From Terebella lapidaria (taxonomy: Eukaryota; Annelida; Polychaeta; Terebellida; Terebellidae): DNA of 64,000 bases. Positions 45,720-57,100 of this stretch are shown piece by piece; positions within the stretch are counted from its first letter, which is position 1; every line of letters begins with the position of its first letter. A program made the translations under genes and the position numbers. The stretch is from NCBI GenBank assembly GCA_949152475.1, contig OX424555.1, positions 59,067,977-59,131,976 of the forward strand. Direction: 5' to 3'. The notes below the pieces were generated by a model. It saw only the letters and a program-made list of their open reading frames with translations, was not told the DNA's origin and ran no database searches.

Positions 45720-48700
45720 TCAGCTCAACATATCCAGACTGGATTTGGCTTTCTCCATCTCATGCAAGAATGAATAGAACTGAGGAAGGGACAACTCTGA
45801 AAAGAAAGGTGTTCAATTTTCAGTACATGTAATGACAAAATCCATCGGATACATAAGAAACCTACTATGTGTTGTTATAAATGTGTTTCTGGTTGTACAC
45901 AATACTGAATTATGAAATTGCTATCACTGATAGGGGACATATCATTTTATATGTAAATGGTAAGTTGATAACTTCCGATCACAATTCATCCTTTGCAATA
46001 TCTTTAATCACATAGTTGTGACTATGTTCAGTAGTATTCTTTCCATGTAAGTATGAAGCACCACACTATGATTGAACTAACCCATGAAAACATCCTCGTT
46101 CTGTAATCCCTTGTTGATGGTCAGCTTCAGCTGTAAAAGATTAAAAGTAAAACTGCCTACAAGACAGATGACCACTACCAAATTTTCACTGCAACTATAA
46201 AGTATTTCAAAATTTCTCATTGAAAGTAATTGTTTCTACATAGTTTTGCAGGAAACACTTCCTATGCAGTGATATCAAAACAACAGAAATATTGGACAAT
46301 ATAAAGCAAATTTGCTTATCGTTGGTATATGTATTGTGGTGGAGCCTGAAATGTTCCATTTGAATACTCCAGTGTATAAAATGACAAAAATAAATGCCAA
46401 CACATGTCTTTATTCATGTTGGTGCTGTTATTCACATCGTGCTTTTTTTTTAGTATTTTCAAACTTTGATGCAGAATCGTCAGGGCACATTATATATTGG
46501 AGGATCTATCGGTGCTAGTATATCATCAACAACATGCTAGCTAATTCATCTATAACAAATTCTCAAAACAGAATATTAGTACATGGTATATGCCTTTTAA
46601 TTCATTAATGGGGTTCCTGTTTGCCACCAGGATCGCCACCAGGTAATTCAGGTATAGATAAACCATAAAAACAGTCTAGTGTGCCAAATACATACAAAAA
46701 CGTAATAATAGGGCACCGAAGTCTCGTCCCACATGTGTCCAAAAATTACATATTTATGACGTAATTCTGTACTTCCAGGGACAAGGCTTGCCACGTGGTC
46801 ACATTTGCTGATTTAGCTAGAATTCACATGTACCGTACAACAAAGTTTTTTTAGATATATTCATAACTCTTTCTTGAATGTAATGAAAGTACTTAAGTAA
46901 TTATATGCTTACAAAATTTACACAAAATCAGGTGTATTTTTCAAACTGAAAATGTGCCCTGTTCAAGTCGTGTTTGAGAGTGCATTTCTGAGGCATAAAT
47001 TCGATTATAACACAACTATTTATGTGATGGTAAACATGGAATAGGATAAAATATGTCTCTCCTCTTATGTAGTTCCTCGGAACACAAAAAGAAGGTATAA
47101 GTTCGACTCAATTTAAAAGCCTTGGTACATTTTTTGCCGTAAAGGTCGTGGCCCAAATGCCCAGAAACATGTGCTATTCAAACTTTTCAATCAGCATTAA
47201 ATATTTGAGGAATAATACAATCATCGACCTGATAGCGGTTGTAATGTGTCAATAATGGTAATATATAATTACGATGAATTTCCGTTGATTTACGTTGATA
47301 TTATTTGGAACCGAGCAATTACAATGTCAGAAAATTTGGCGGGAAAGTTGTGTGTCCCCAAAATGACGAAATAACGCAAAATAACGTGACGTTTTAAATC
47401 TCACTTCTGTGCCCTATGTTACTTTAAAGTTTTGTCATGTTTGTTTTTGCATAATGCAGACAATGGACATGACGTTTTTTGTACTTCTTGGGCGTAGTAG
47501 ACTGTTTCAGAGCGCCAAAAGCACATGGCATCAGCAGGTACCTCATTACATGTGTTACAGTACAAAAAAAGTATATTGAGACTTACTTGGATGAAAGTTT
47601 TGCCCACTTTGTTTACTTCACTGCTTGCTGCTGTAACTGCAATTAACAGTTTACACATTTTGCAAATATAACTTGCAAATGGGCTATTCAAATGTATGAA
47701 CATTTGTGTAAACATTTTCTGCTTAAATACAGGAATGCTGAATAACCTTCAAGAATTGATTTGTAAATTGAAGTAATTCATATTAAACTCTACTTTGCAT
47801 GAGAAGTAAACAGTCTTTATTCTATTATTATTTATACACACATATACCATAGCACTTGCACACTGCCTCTCAAGCAATGTACTTTACCTCCAAATTTCCA
47901 CTCGATATCCACCAGCTGGTTGACCATCAGTGATTGGTTAAGTGACGAAGACATCGCTCCTGAGTTTGACTGGAACTGAATATCAAAATACAGATATTAG
48001 TAGATCTACTCAACATACATTGTAATTTCCCATTCAAAACTAGAACTAGTTTTCATTGGAGGTCTTACCTTCTCCAAAAACAAATCTGCCTTCTCTTCAG
48101 ATAGTCCTGTAGAGACAATGAAATGATATTCAACATCTGAGTATATTCCTTTGTAAAATTCCATTTCAAATTCTCTGAAAAGCTAGTAACATCTTACTAT
48201 ACATAGTTTCTTGGTATCAGTAATTAGTACAAATTCAAAACAACAAAGATTTCAGAAAACTTACCCAAATTGACAAGATCTTCTTTCAACTGACTGGGTG
48301 TTAGACTTCTCTTCAATGCAGCTGTGGGTTTATATTGGCGAAGTATATTAGCAATATATTGTTTCTGGCCAGTATGAAGATATATATTGACAAAATATGA
48401 AAAGCAGCAAAATTTGAAGACAATAATAGATATATATGCATAATGCTGTTCGTATGTTTACCGTTTGGAACACTAATGGTTGATTTGACAACACGTTTCA
48501 GAGTTGATTCGTTGACTCCATGCACTGAGGCAAAACTGTCCAATTGTTCGGCAACCGCACTTGACTTGAAATATTAAGAAAAAAGGGAATATTTCATGTA
48601 CATGTATATATATGAGAAATGATGTGAGCATTGCAAATATTAACAATGGATTTGTGAATGAATATTCAATAACAGCACTGTGAATACCCAGAGCTTATTC

Positions 48701-50264
48701 AATAATAGTTCTGCAACACGAAGCTGCAGATAAAAAGCTATCAATAATTGTTGCATTTTTGATTGAATGGATTGATCAAAGTTCAACCTCTGAACTTTTA
48801 CTATCACAAGTAAATAACTCTGGTTGGCAAAACTGTTAATAATCATGCTCCACCTTTACATCTATATGTATTGTATAAGTTTCAATCACCTTGCTTGGAT
48901 CTTTGATGAACATGAAAACTACACTCAGCAGTTCCTTGAATTGCTGAAAAAGAATGAATCCTCAATAAATATAATGAATATTGTAAAACAACTAATTTTG
49001 GCAGCTATTAAATTTGGCGGTCGTGAACCTCATATTATTTGGCGGAGGTTAAATTGGCGGTTTCAAAACCACACATATTTCTTATCATATATCTAGTTAA
49101 TTTGACCAAAATTAGTCGTTTTACAGTACATACTATGAATACACATTTCAATGCAAAGACATGTTAACAAATTCTGGCCTATGGCAAGGTCAATTAATAA
49201 TAATATTCCATTAGTCTCACAAATATACTGATAAAAACATACAGGTTCAGTGTTTGGATATGTGTTTGGATATGTTATTAAATAGACCATTACTTAAATA
49301 GATGTGACCATTCAACTGTTTGCATTCTGAATATATGTGTGTGTATCTAGGCTTACTGTGTACAGCGCTGTATTGATATACATCAAAAACAAGATATTAA
49401 CCAAATACTGCATTGTACTGGGATTTATTTCGCACGGGTCCTTTCACAGAGCACGAGTTTACGAGTGCTCCACAGAAGGACCAAGTGAGAAATAAATTCC
49501 TGTAGAATGCAGTATTTGGTTTATTGTATGTCTATAATAACGTTTTCCAGAACAAAAGAGACAATGGTTGACGTCACAATGACCGACGTCATAGCAACGA
49601 GTAATGGCCAGTGCAGTAAAAACAACAATGCAATATGGATATTTATTGCTCTCGCCAAATTACATTGAATAAGATGGAATCGCACTGATGAGACATATAA
49701 TAAACATCAATACAGCGCTGTACACAGTAATGAATAGGCCAGTTCGTTTGGGTCATTCTTTCCAATCTGTTTATTCTAGAATTGCATGCTCTTGTTCGAT
49801 TGGCTTCAGGATATCATTCCGGAATTGACAAAATGCGGAATGAGCAGAATCGCAATTTTGGAATTAGCAAAACTTTCACTGTCCCCGGTGGGGCGGGATC
49901 AACAATAGCAAAACAGAATTTGCGATCTGTTCGATTGGGAGATATTTTTGGTTGAAATGTACATGCGTTTCCATTCCAGAATATTCAGAATAACCAATAG
50001 CCCCCAAACGAACAGGGCTATTGGATATTCTGAATGTTGAACTAGTCACATGAGTCTGACACCATCACACGATATATCTGGAACTTCGCCTATTATCGCT
50101 CACGGCCCAAAAACTTTTCTATTACATGCTCATTGATCATTTTGATTACCACAATATTCATACTCGAAAGGGAAACATACGTCACTTGAGAACTTATTTA
50201 AAGCTTGAATGTCATTGATTAAGGAATCTGGGGGCGTATCCTGCATGAAATGGAAAGTAGACAT
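45720..50264 (-). CDS. COMMD7: COMM domain-containing protein 7, nine exons (199 aa)
   Basis: Exons, in coding order on the minus strand: 50264-50181, 48943-48890, 48564-48462, 48321-48265, 48106-48069, 47975-47888, 47636-47587, 46130-46082, 45796-45720. All have GT-AG borders and the phases fit, giving exactly 200 codons including the stop, the length known for COMMD7. The N-terminal helical domain is residues 1-125. The COMM domain starts near 128 with LMVNQLVDIEWKFG (W138), then ASSEVNKVGKTFIQ, LKLTINKG and ELSLPQFYSFLHEMEKAKSSL, closely following the COMMD7 pattern. COMMD proteins form the ring of the Commander complex, which works with retromer-like sorting at endosomes and affects NF-kB signalling. 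ATG chosen because it begins the exon that matches the family N-terminus. Confidence 0.93.
49354..49731. mobile_element. MITE with 25-bp terminal inverted repeats, in COMMD7 intron 1
   Basis: The left end TTACTGTGTACAGCGCTGTA and the right end TACAGCGCTGTACACAGTAA are inverted. A second nested hairpin lies inside (ACCAAATACTGCATT near 49399 with AATGCAGTATTTGGT near 49505). Confidence 0.75.
49737..50018. mobile_element. TA-flanked MITE, copy 1, in COMMD7 intron 1
   Basis: Ends GGCCAGTTCGTTTGGG and CCCAAACGAACAGGGC, inverted, each next to TA. Inner parts (TTCTAGAATTGCATG, AATGAGCAGAATCGC) recur inverted in copy 2 at 50348-50595. TA duplication points to Tc1/mariner-type mobilisation. Confidence 0.8.
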
Positions 50265-50347
50265 TTTCGCAGAATAGTTCAGCATAAATTTCAGAAGAAA
50301 TGTAGACCCATTTTTAGGCTTCATCCGGATTCTGTTCGATGTCACTA

Positions 50348-50595
50348 GCCCTGTTCGTTTGGGTCTATTTGGTATTCTGAATATTACATTCTGGAATGAT
50401 TACGCATGCGCATTTCAACCAGAATCGTTTACCAATCGAACATGTCTAGACTAGAACTGTTCTGCTAATTCCAAAATTACGATTCTGCTCATTCCGCTTG
50501 TAAGATCGAATAGTAGAATATTATTCTGTCAATTACGGGAGGAAATGCAATTCTAGAATCAATAGATTGAAAAGAATGGCCCAAACGAACAGGCC
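50348..50595. mobile_element. TA-flanked MITE, copy 2, 84 bp upstream of the COMMD7 start codon
   Basis: Ends GCCCTGTTCGTTTGGG and CCCAAACGAACAGGCC with TA on both sides. It is inverted relative to copy 1. It lies immediately 5' of COMMD7 exon 1 on the gene's strand, so it probably overlaps the promoter or 5' UTR. Confidence 0.8.
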
Positions 50596-52204
50596 TACTC
50601 TTTGGTACAAAATGTTTCCCTCGTAAACTCATTACCCCTGGTAATAACAAGAGCCGGTTATTTAAAGTATTAGTAAAGTGCAAATTTGATGTGAACTCAT
50701 ATGAAAGATCTCATGGAGCTTAGATGACATTGCCAGTTGCCAGCCTCGCCGAGCACGCACTGCGAAATATATGTCCTTTACGACATGGTCGTATTTATCC
50801 TCTTTCGATCCCTCCCTTACAGGCATCGCGATATTGCACAACAACAGCTAGAAACCAAAGAAACTAAAGTAAATGTACATAATTCACTCAAATGTCACCG
50901 TAGAGCAGTAGGCCAAAAAGCACGGCTAAAAGAAACCTGTCATGTTTACATGGTTAATCAAATAAAAGGAACGGGTGGGGGAAAAAAAGAATTTTTGTCT
51001 AAATATCATAATTAAATGACCTCATTGCACGGAAAGGAAAGTAGAAGATAGAGATCGAGTGTAATATCTGTGATCCATCACTTTGATGGATGAAATGAGG
51101 AAAGAAAAAGATATGGGAAAATAACAAAAGTTGGAATGAGCCAATAACAATTAGGTAAGCTGTCTACTTTGGGTGGACGAACTAGGCCTTGTAGTACATC
51201 ACGGAAAGGAAACAGCTTCAGAGAGGCTGGATAGAACAAGTTAGCGGGAAGATATCAGGTGAATGTCGGCCATGTAGAGTCAAATAATGAAGATAGGAAA
51301 CCACAAAGGCAACTCAAACTTTCATATACCAAACTGACGAACACACACAGCTACAAGTAGCCTACCTCGCTAGCCTCGGAACAACAGTTATTGAAAGATA
51401 AGTTGTCAACGGTAGCCTACGAGAGGAAAACAATTCATGTCAGTATATCGAGCTGAAGAATCATATACCCTAGATCCGGAGTATCCCACGCTCGAGCACT
51501 CGAGAGTGCACTCTGGATCTGTATGTGGCGATTTTGCCCAAAGATCACGGCAGGAGAGTCTTCCTAAACACTTTCTTGTTTCTGGCCGCTTCGTGTGGAT
51601 CCTCCTATCCACTATACTGTAACAATGGCTGTTTACGTCATCTCTCGTGCTCACGACTCGACTATAAGTACTGTGGCCACATGTTTTGTGGCCGGAGTTG
51701 CCCAGAGACTGAGCACGTCAGGTGAGCTCACGCCATGAGCTCCTTGTCTCTGTTCGGGTAAAGGCCAGTCAGGCCTCAGGGACGACTTCCATAGGGGGGC
51801 CCAGGTGGGGAAGATCTTGATGACTCAGAGGTGTACGCCCTCTGGATCATCGGTCTCCCAGCTGGGATGGTGCGACACAGGATCTGGCAGACCGTCGGGC
51901 TGTCCAGGGTTCTATCCCTGCCGCAGTGCCGTCGGCGAGGCTGACCAGCAACATGCCCACGTGCGCGAGCTCTGTGGTGCCGCTCCCATGGAATCTCAGG
52001 CTCCGCACACAGCTACATCACCATAACTATGTACTATGCATGTTGTATATGATGTTGGTGATGTGATGTAAGACGGCCGGACTCGTCCGGGCGGACTGTT
52101 ACCTGGTTGTAGTTCTAGTAGGCCTACCGATGCCCGCCGCGTGCGCCCTGTGCACCACGGGCGTCGAACGTTACATGTATATAGTATATACCCCAAAACC
52201 GGAC
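50596..52204. other. Intergenic between COMMD7 and the IRAK gene; GC-richer segment at 51480-52170
   Basis: No supported gene. Plus-strand 51625-51721 is a short open frame from an ATG that ends at a GTGAGC donor-like site, but no partner exon is evident. The stretch 51800-52160 has a higher GC content, contains CCGGACTCGTCCGG and could be the remains of a retroelement end. Confidence 0.4.
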
Positions 52205-52780
52205 AAAACACTTCAATTCAATTCAATTCAACAAGTTTATTTCAACATCAACATTGACAAGTACAGTTCCATAGAGTTAGGCCTACATAAAAAAATATAG
52301 ATGTTGAAAGGGAATGCATAGAAGCCAAGGCTTATAACGTTGCAATTCCCAAATTAAAAGTTACAATATTTTCAAGTACACATGTACACATGTAGTACAT
52401 GTAAGCATATATGTACAAAACTAATCAAGTTTTCCACTAACTCTTGCACTGACTGTATTTCACAAACAAATAGTAGATCTAGTAATTCTATAAGTAGGGG
52501 ATTCTATTATTCGGGAATAATATCTCTCTGCATCTTCTGCATCTCCCCCAACGGTCGATGGGCTGATGAAACAAATATGATCGGACAGTGTCTCCATGAC
52601 CTATATCGGTTAAAAACCGCGGCGTGCAATATGTGATGCAATTTCAGATGAGAGTCTGTTTTGTACCTGAATTTTACTTGTGCCCCATATGGCGGGGAAA
52701 TCCCAAGTGGAAAGTACGTAAAACTAGGAAGTTGCCAAACACAAAAAAGCGTTTGTAATCTAAACACAAACCAAGAGTGA
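52205..52780 (-). repeat. Probable LINE 3'-end fragment with (GAATT)n tail
   Basis: AATTCAATTCAATTCAACAAGTTTATTT on + reads on the minus strand as a body followed by a short GAATT microsatellite, a frequent end of non-LTR elements. The adjoining minus-strand frame (52767-52507) shows no diagnostic motif. Family not assigned. Confidence 0.4.
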
Positions 52781-53200
52781 CTACATTAATTTCAGTCACA
52801 TCAACAGAATAAAATAAAGTATCTAGATGTTACTCTCTCAGAGTCAAACACGGTCGATGAGCCTCATCGACGCGCGTAGGCCTACCTCATGAAGGCTGAG
52901 CCTCAGTCAGACTAATCGAAAGTCGAAACCAGGCACTCCAAGCGATGCGGAGCGCTCCACGTCGCTTGGACTGAATCGAACACGTTGTCATTGTCGATCA
53001 TTGCTCTGTTGCATGATTGACCAGTGACAGTGTTGACAATGCAAATGTTCAATGCAGTAGCGTGTTCAAGCACCATGTGTTAGGCGAACGAATGCTGCAT
53101 GAGTCAGTATACATATGCCACTACTAGTATTCGCTAGTATTTATAGCTAGTATTCGATCATGGTCATGAACGAATGAACCGTTGCAAGCGTGGCTAGTAT
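52781..53200. other. Intergenic, nothing recognised
   Basis: AT-rich with several CTAGTATT words near 53120-53155; no gene or clear repeat unit. Confidence 0.45.
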
Positions 53201-53499
53201 TTATGGAAATCGGGTCACGACATGGCGTTTGATGATTGTAACTTGTCACTTCTCATAAATGATGATTGTAACTTGTCACTTCTCATAAATTTATGGTAGA
53301 ATCAGCCACATCACTTATCACTCGTCATTTGTCATTTGACACTTGTCATTCGATATTTGTCTTTTGTCGGCACCATTTGACACTTGATGATTGTTATTTG
53401 ACATTTGAAGCCCCATCCACATCGCTGATTCTACCATAAATTTATGAGAAGTGACAAGTTACAATCATCAAACGCCATGTCATGACCCGATTTCCATAA
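53201..53499. repeat. Long inverted repeat with a 30-bp duplication in one arm
   Basis: The arm TTATGGAAATCGGGTCACGA...AATCAGC (53201-53307) is nearly the perfect inverse of 53423-53499. In the left arm GATGATTGTAACTTGTCACT plus TCTCATAAAT occurs twice in tandem. The loop holds repeated CATTTGACACTTGTCATT words. Confidence 0.85.
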
Positions 53500-53689
53500 G
53501 TATTGGACATGGGTATATATAGAATCTATTCGATGATTCAGCGAACGCTCAAAATAGTTTTATGTGACATTGATCGTGCTACACAGCCTATGACGTGAGA
53601 TGTTCCTTGATTGATGGCCTGTTGTACCTGTAGTAGTTTCGATGAAATTAACTCTGATAATGACAATTATTAGAAAAATGGCCATGCTA

Positions 53690-53930
53690 AATGGTATTGT
53701 ATCATAACTTTGAATAATTCAGTGTAACCTAATATACTTTGGGGTAGATTATCAGCTTTTTCAATTTTTGCGTAAGAAATTAAAAAGTCTGAAATCACGG
53801 AAATTTATCAGGAAATTGCTGTTTGAATCCCAGTTGAAGTATGCCAAGTTATAATACATGCAATTCAACGCCTTTCAGCGTCGCAAAGATTTCAGCGAAA
53901 AACTTTATAATGAGGTAAATGAATCAGGGT
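53690..53930. repeat. Degenerate half of the hairpin MITE
   Basis: Shares GCTAAATGGTAT, GGGGTAGATTATCAGCTTTTTC, AAGTATGCCAAGTTATA and CGTCGCAAAGAT words with 54934-55494. Strongly diverged. Confidence 0.55.
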
Positions 53931-54110
53931 ACTGATACATGCAGTAGTAAATTGCCTTTTAAGGTTGAAAGAGTTGTTTTACATTCTTGTTCACAGGGTC
54001 TTGTACATTTGTGGGAAATATGTACAAATCTATCTGAACTGCATGAACTAACAGAGCGGCACAGGTCTCGACAAGCTTGCCTGCCAGGTTATGCCAGCTT
54101 TGTGTGAACC

Positions 54111-57100
54111 ATGTCCCGAACACTACACCAAACCAGTAGAATCATGGACATGCGGCCAAGTCATTTCAACTCCCTCTGCCTGATGCTCGATCCAGATGGG
54201 GCGTGGAAGGATTTGGCTGCTAGGGTCCATGACAGGATGGGCAATCCCATGCTAGGAAATGATCAAATTCTGTAAGGGCAATGATTTTGAAATATGAACC
54301 AAATTATTCATCCATATGCTTTCTAACACATATATTTTTTAATGTTTTCCTCCTTTCTCAACGATACGCTTGTCATTAGATGTTAAATTTGATGCAAAAT
54401 ACTGTGCCTGAATTATGTACTTTAAATCGTTGGCCTTGGAGTTGTCATGTAGTCCTTACAAAGCCTCCTAGAATTTATGGTGCATGTATAACTACTCTTT
54501 TGCTGTTATTTTTGCTTCCATATAATATAGCAATATTGAGCATGGGCGCGAGAGTCAGACGAAGCAGGTGTTACAGTGCTGGAGCACCACAAATCCCACC
54601 CTGCTCGACCTGAGGGACGTACTCCGCTCCATGAAACACTTCCGCGCCGCAGACTTCATCAACGTGGAAGTACTCAAAAGTATGCACTTATGCAAGACAA
54701 TTGGAAAATACCAATAAAAAATGTATGTGCGCAGACTGTATATAATGTTAATTTCAGTGTTGCAACATCTGTTAGATTTTTTAATTAATCAGTGGTTACA
54801 GTGCAACAAATATTGGTAACCAACCCTGTTCTCTTGTTCACTAACAGGACCTCCAATGTTTAGTCATCTGATCCCCCATCCTGCTACACTGGGAAAAGGT
54901 ATGTTCTATTCTTATTTTCCCTGTCATACAATATCTGATTCTTTCAACTTGTTTACACCGGTTTTTGACGATATTTTTGCGATGCTAAATGGTATCGTTC
55001 TATAACTTGGCATATTACACCTGGGAGTCAAACAGCAATTTTCTACCGAATAAACATCGATCACAAAAATTGAAGAAGTTGCAATCTACCCCAATGTTAA
55101 ATTTCAGTCCAAAACGGGATTTCAAAAATCTGAGTGTATTCGAGGATTTGGTCCTGTTTACATCCATCAGGATATGAAGTATTATTGTAATTTTACACCA
55201 GAAGACACATTGAGGTGTATTCTAAACAAACAGGTTGATTTCATAAGAAACCGTTACAAAACTGAGCAAATGAAAGAAATAATTATTGTGTGCGGACCCA
55301 AAAATTAGACGACAAGGCCAATTTTAACATTGAAGTAGATTGCCAACTCTCACAATTTTCGCAATAGAAGTCTGAAATTTGATAGAAAATTGCCGTTCAA
55401 CTCCCATGTGAAGTATGCCAAATTATAGAATGATGTGATTTAGCATCGCAAAAATATCATCAAAAACAGAGTAAACAAGTTAGAAAAATCAGAGTATACC
55501 TACCTGTACTCATATGGTCACATTCTTATGACGGCTTAGACAATGGAGATCACCAAAACAGCTCTCTGGATAGTGAATGCCGAACATTGACAAACACCGC
55601 AACCCAGGAAAACAGTCGTGTGCTGAACTTTGAGATGTCTTCGGGAGACTCAAAGGATTTGAACTGTCCTCAGGAGACAATTCGCAAAGATGTGTACGAA
55701 AGTGACCAGAGAAGCACCAGACTTCTGCCGATTAGATCCCTCGTTGAGGAACCTGTATCAGAACACATGGCTGGTACCCATACTCTGATTTTTAGGTTAC
55801 CGGACCTATGGTCCGATAACCTATTGGCATGGCGTTGCGTCCGTCGTCCGCCGTCGTCGTCGTCGTCCACATTTTTATCTTTTTTGTTTACAGGCGAATT
55901 TTTCTGAAATTTTGCACAAAAATACTTAAAAATAATTCAAGAAGGAGGTATTTTTTAGTTTTTTTATTTTCACATTTTTTTCAAAATGGCGGCCGTTTTC
56001 GACGAAAAATGCCTGATTTTGGACTTTGGCGGCCATTTTCTCAAAATCTGTTCAGTAACTTTTTTTCTTTTTGATACATAACACTCCTCATATGCACTCC
56101 TATGATGTCTATAAATTTCGTTGCGCTTGAATCGCTCGAAGTGGGCCATTTTGGCCCAAACTCAGCCCAAATGGGACTTTCCCATGTTAAATTCTCCTAT
56201 GCTTTATAATGGGACACATTATGCCTAATATCTCAATTGATATTGAGATTAGAGACTAGGGATCAATTGTAGACATATAGGAAATGATATATGCTGAATA
56301 TTCTCGTGACCTTGAATTTGACCTCTGACCTCAGTTTCAAGGTCAGAGCACAAAATGGCTTATATCTCGCTTATTATCGACTCTACAGCTTAGGAAGCAA
56401 TTGTGGACATATAGGAAATGATATATGCTGAATATTCTCGTGACCTTGAATTTGACCTTTGACCTCAGTTTCAAGGTCAGAGCACAAAATGGCTTATATC
56501 TCGCTTATTATCGACTCTACAGCTTAGGAATCAATTGTGGACATATAGGAAATGATATATGCTGAATATTCTGATGACCTTGAATTTGAACTTCGACCTC
56601 ATTTTCAAGGTCACAGAACAAAATGGCTAATATCTCGCTTGTTATCAACTTTACAGTTTAGCAATCAATTATGAACATATAGGAAATGATATGTATGCAG
56701 ATTATTGTCATGACCTTGAATTTGACCTTTGAACTCATTTTCAAGGTCACAGGACAAAATGGCTAATATCTCACTTATTATCGATTTTACAGCTTAGGAA
56801 TCAATTGTGGACATATAGGAAATGATATATGCTGAATATTCTCGGGACCTTGAATTTGACCTCAGATTCTGACCTTATTTTCAAGGTCACAGGACAAACT
56901 GGCTCATATCTTGCTCCTCTATTGACTGTATGGCTTGGGAATCAATTGTGAACATGATATAGAAAATGATATACATTGAATATTTTGATGACCTTGAATT
57001 TGACCTTTGCCCCTTCATTTTCAAGGCCACAGCACAAAATTGCTAATATCTCTCTGATTATTGAATTCACAGCTTAGCAATCAACTGTGGACATGATATA

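Noticed and set aside
50662..50844. Minus-strand 60-codon frame upstream of COMMD7 as an additional first exon
   Set aside because: COMMD7 is complete at the family's usual length from the ATG at 50264, and this frame shows no similarity to it.
51625..51721. Short exon-like frame MAVYVISRAHDSTIST... ending at a GTGAGC site
   Set aside because: No downstream exon in matching phase and no family similarity; it could be chance.
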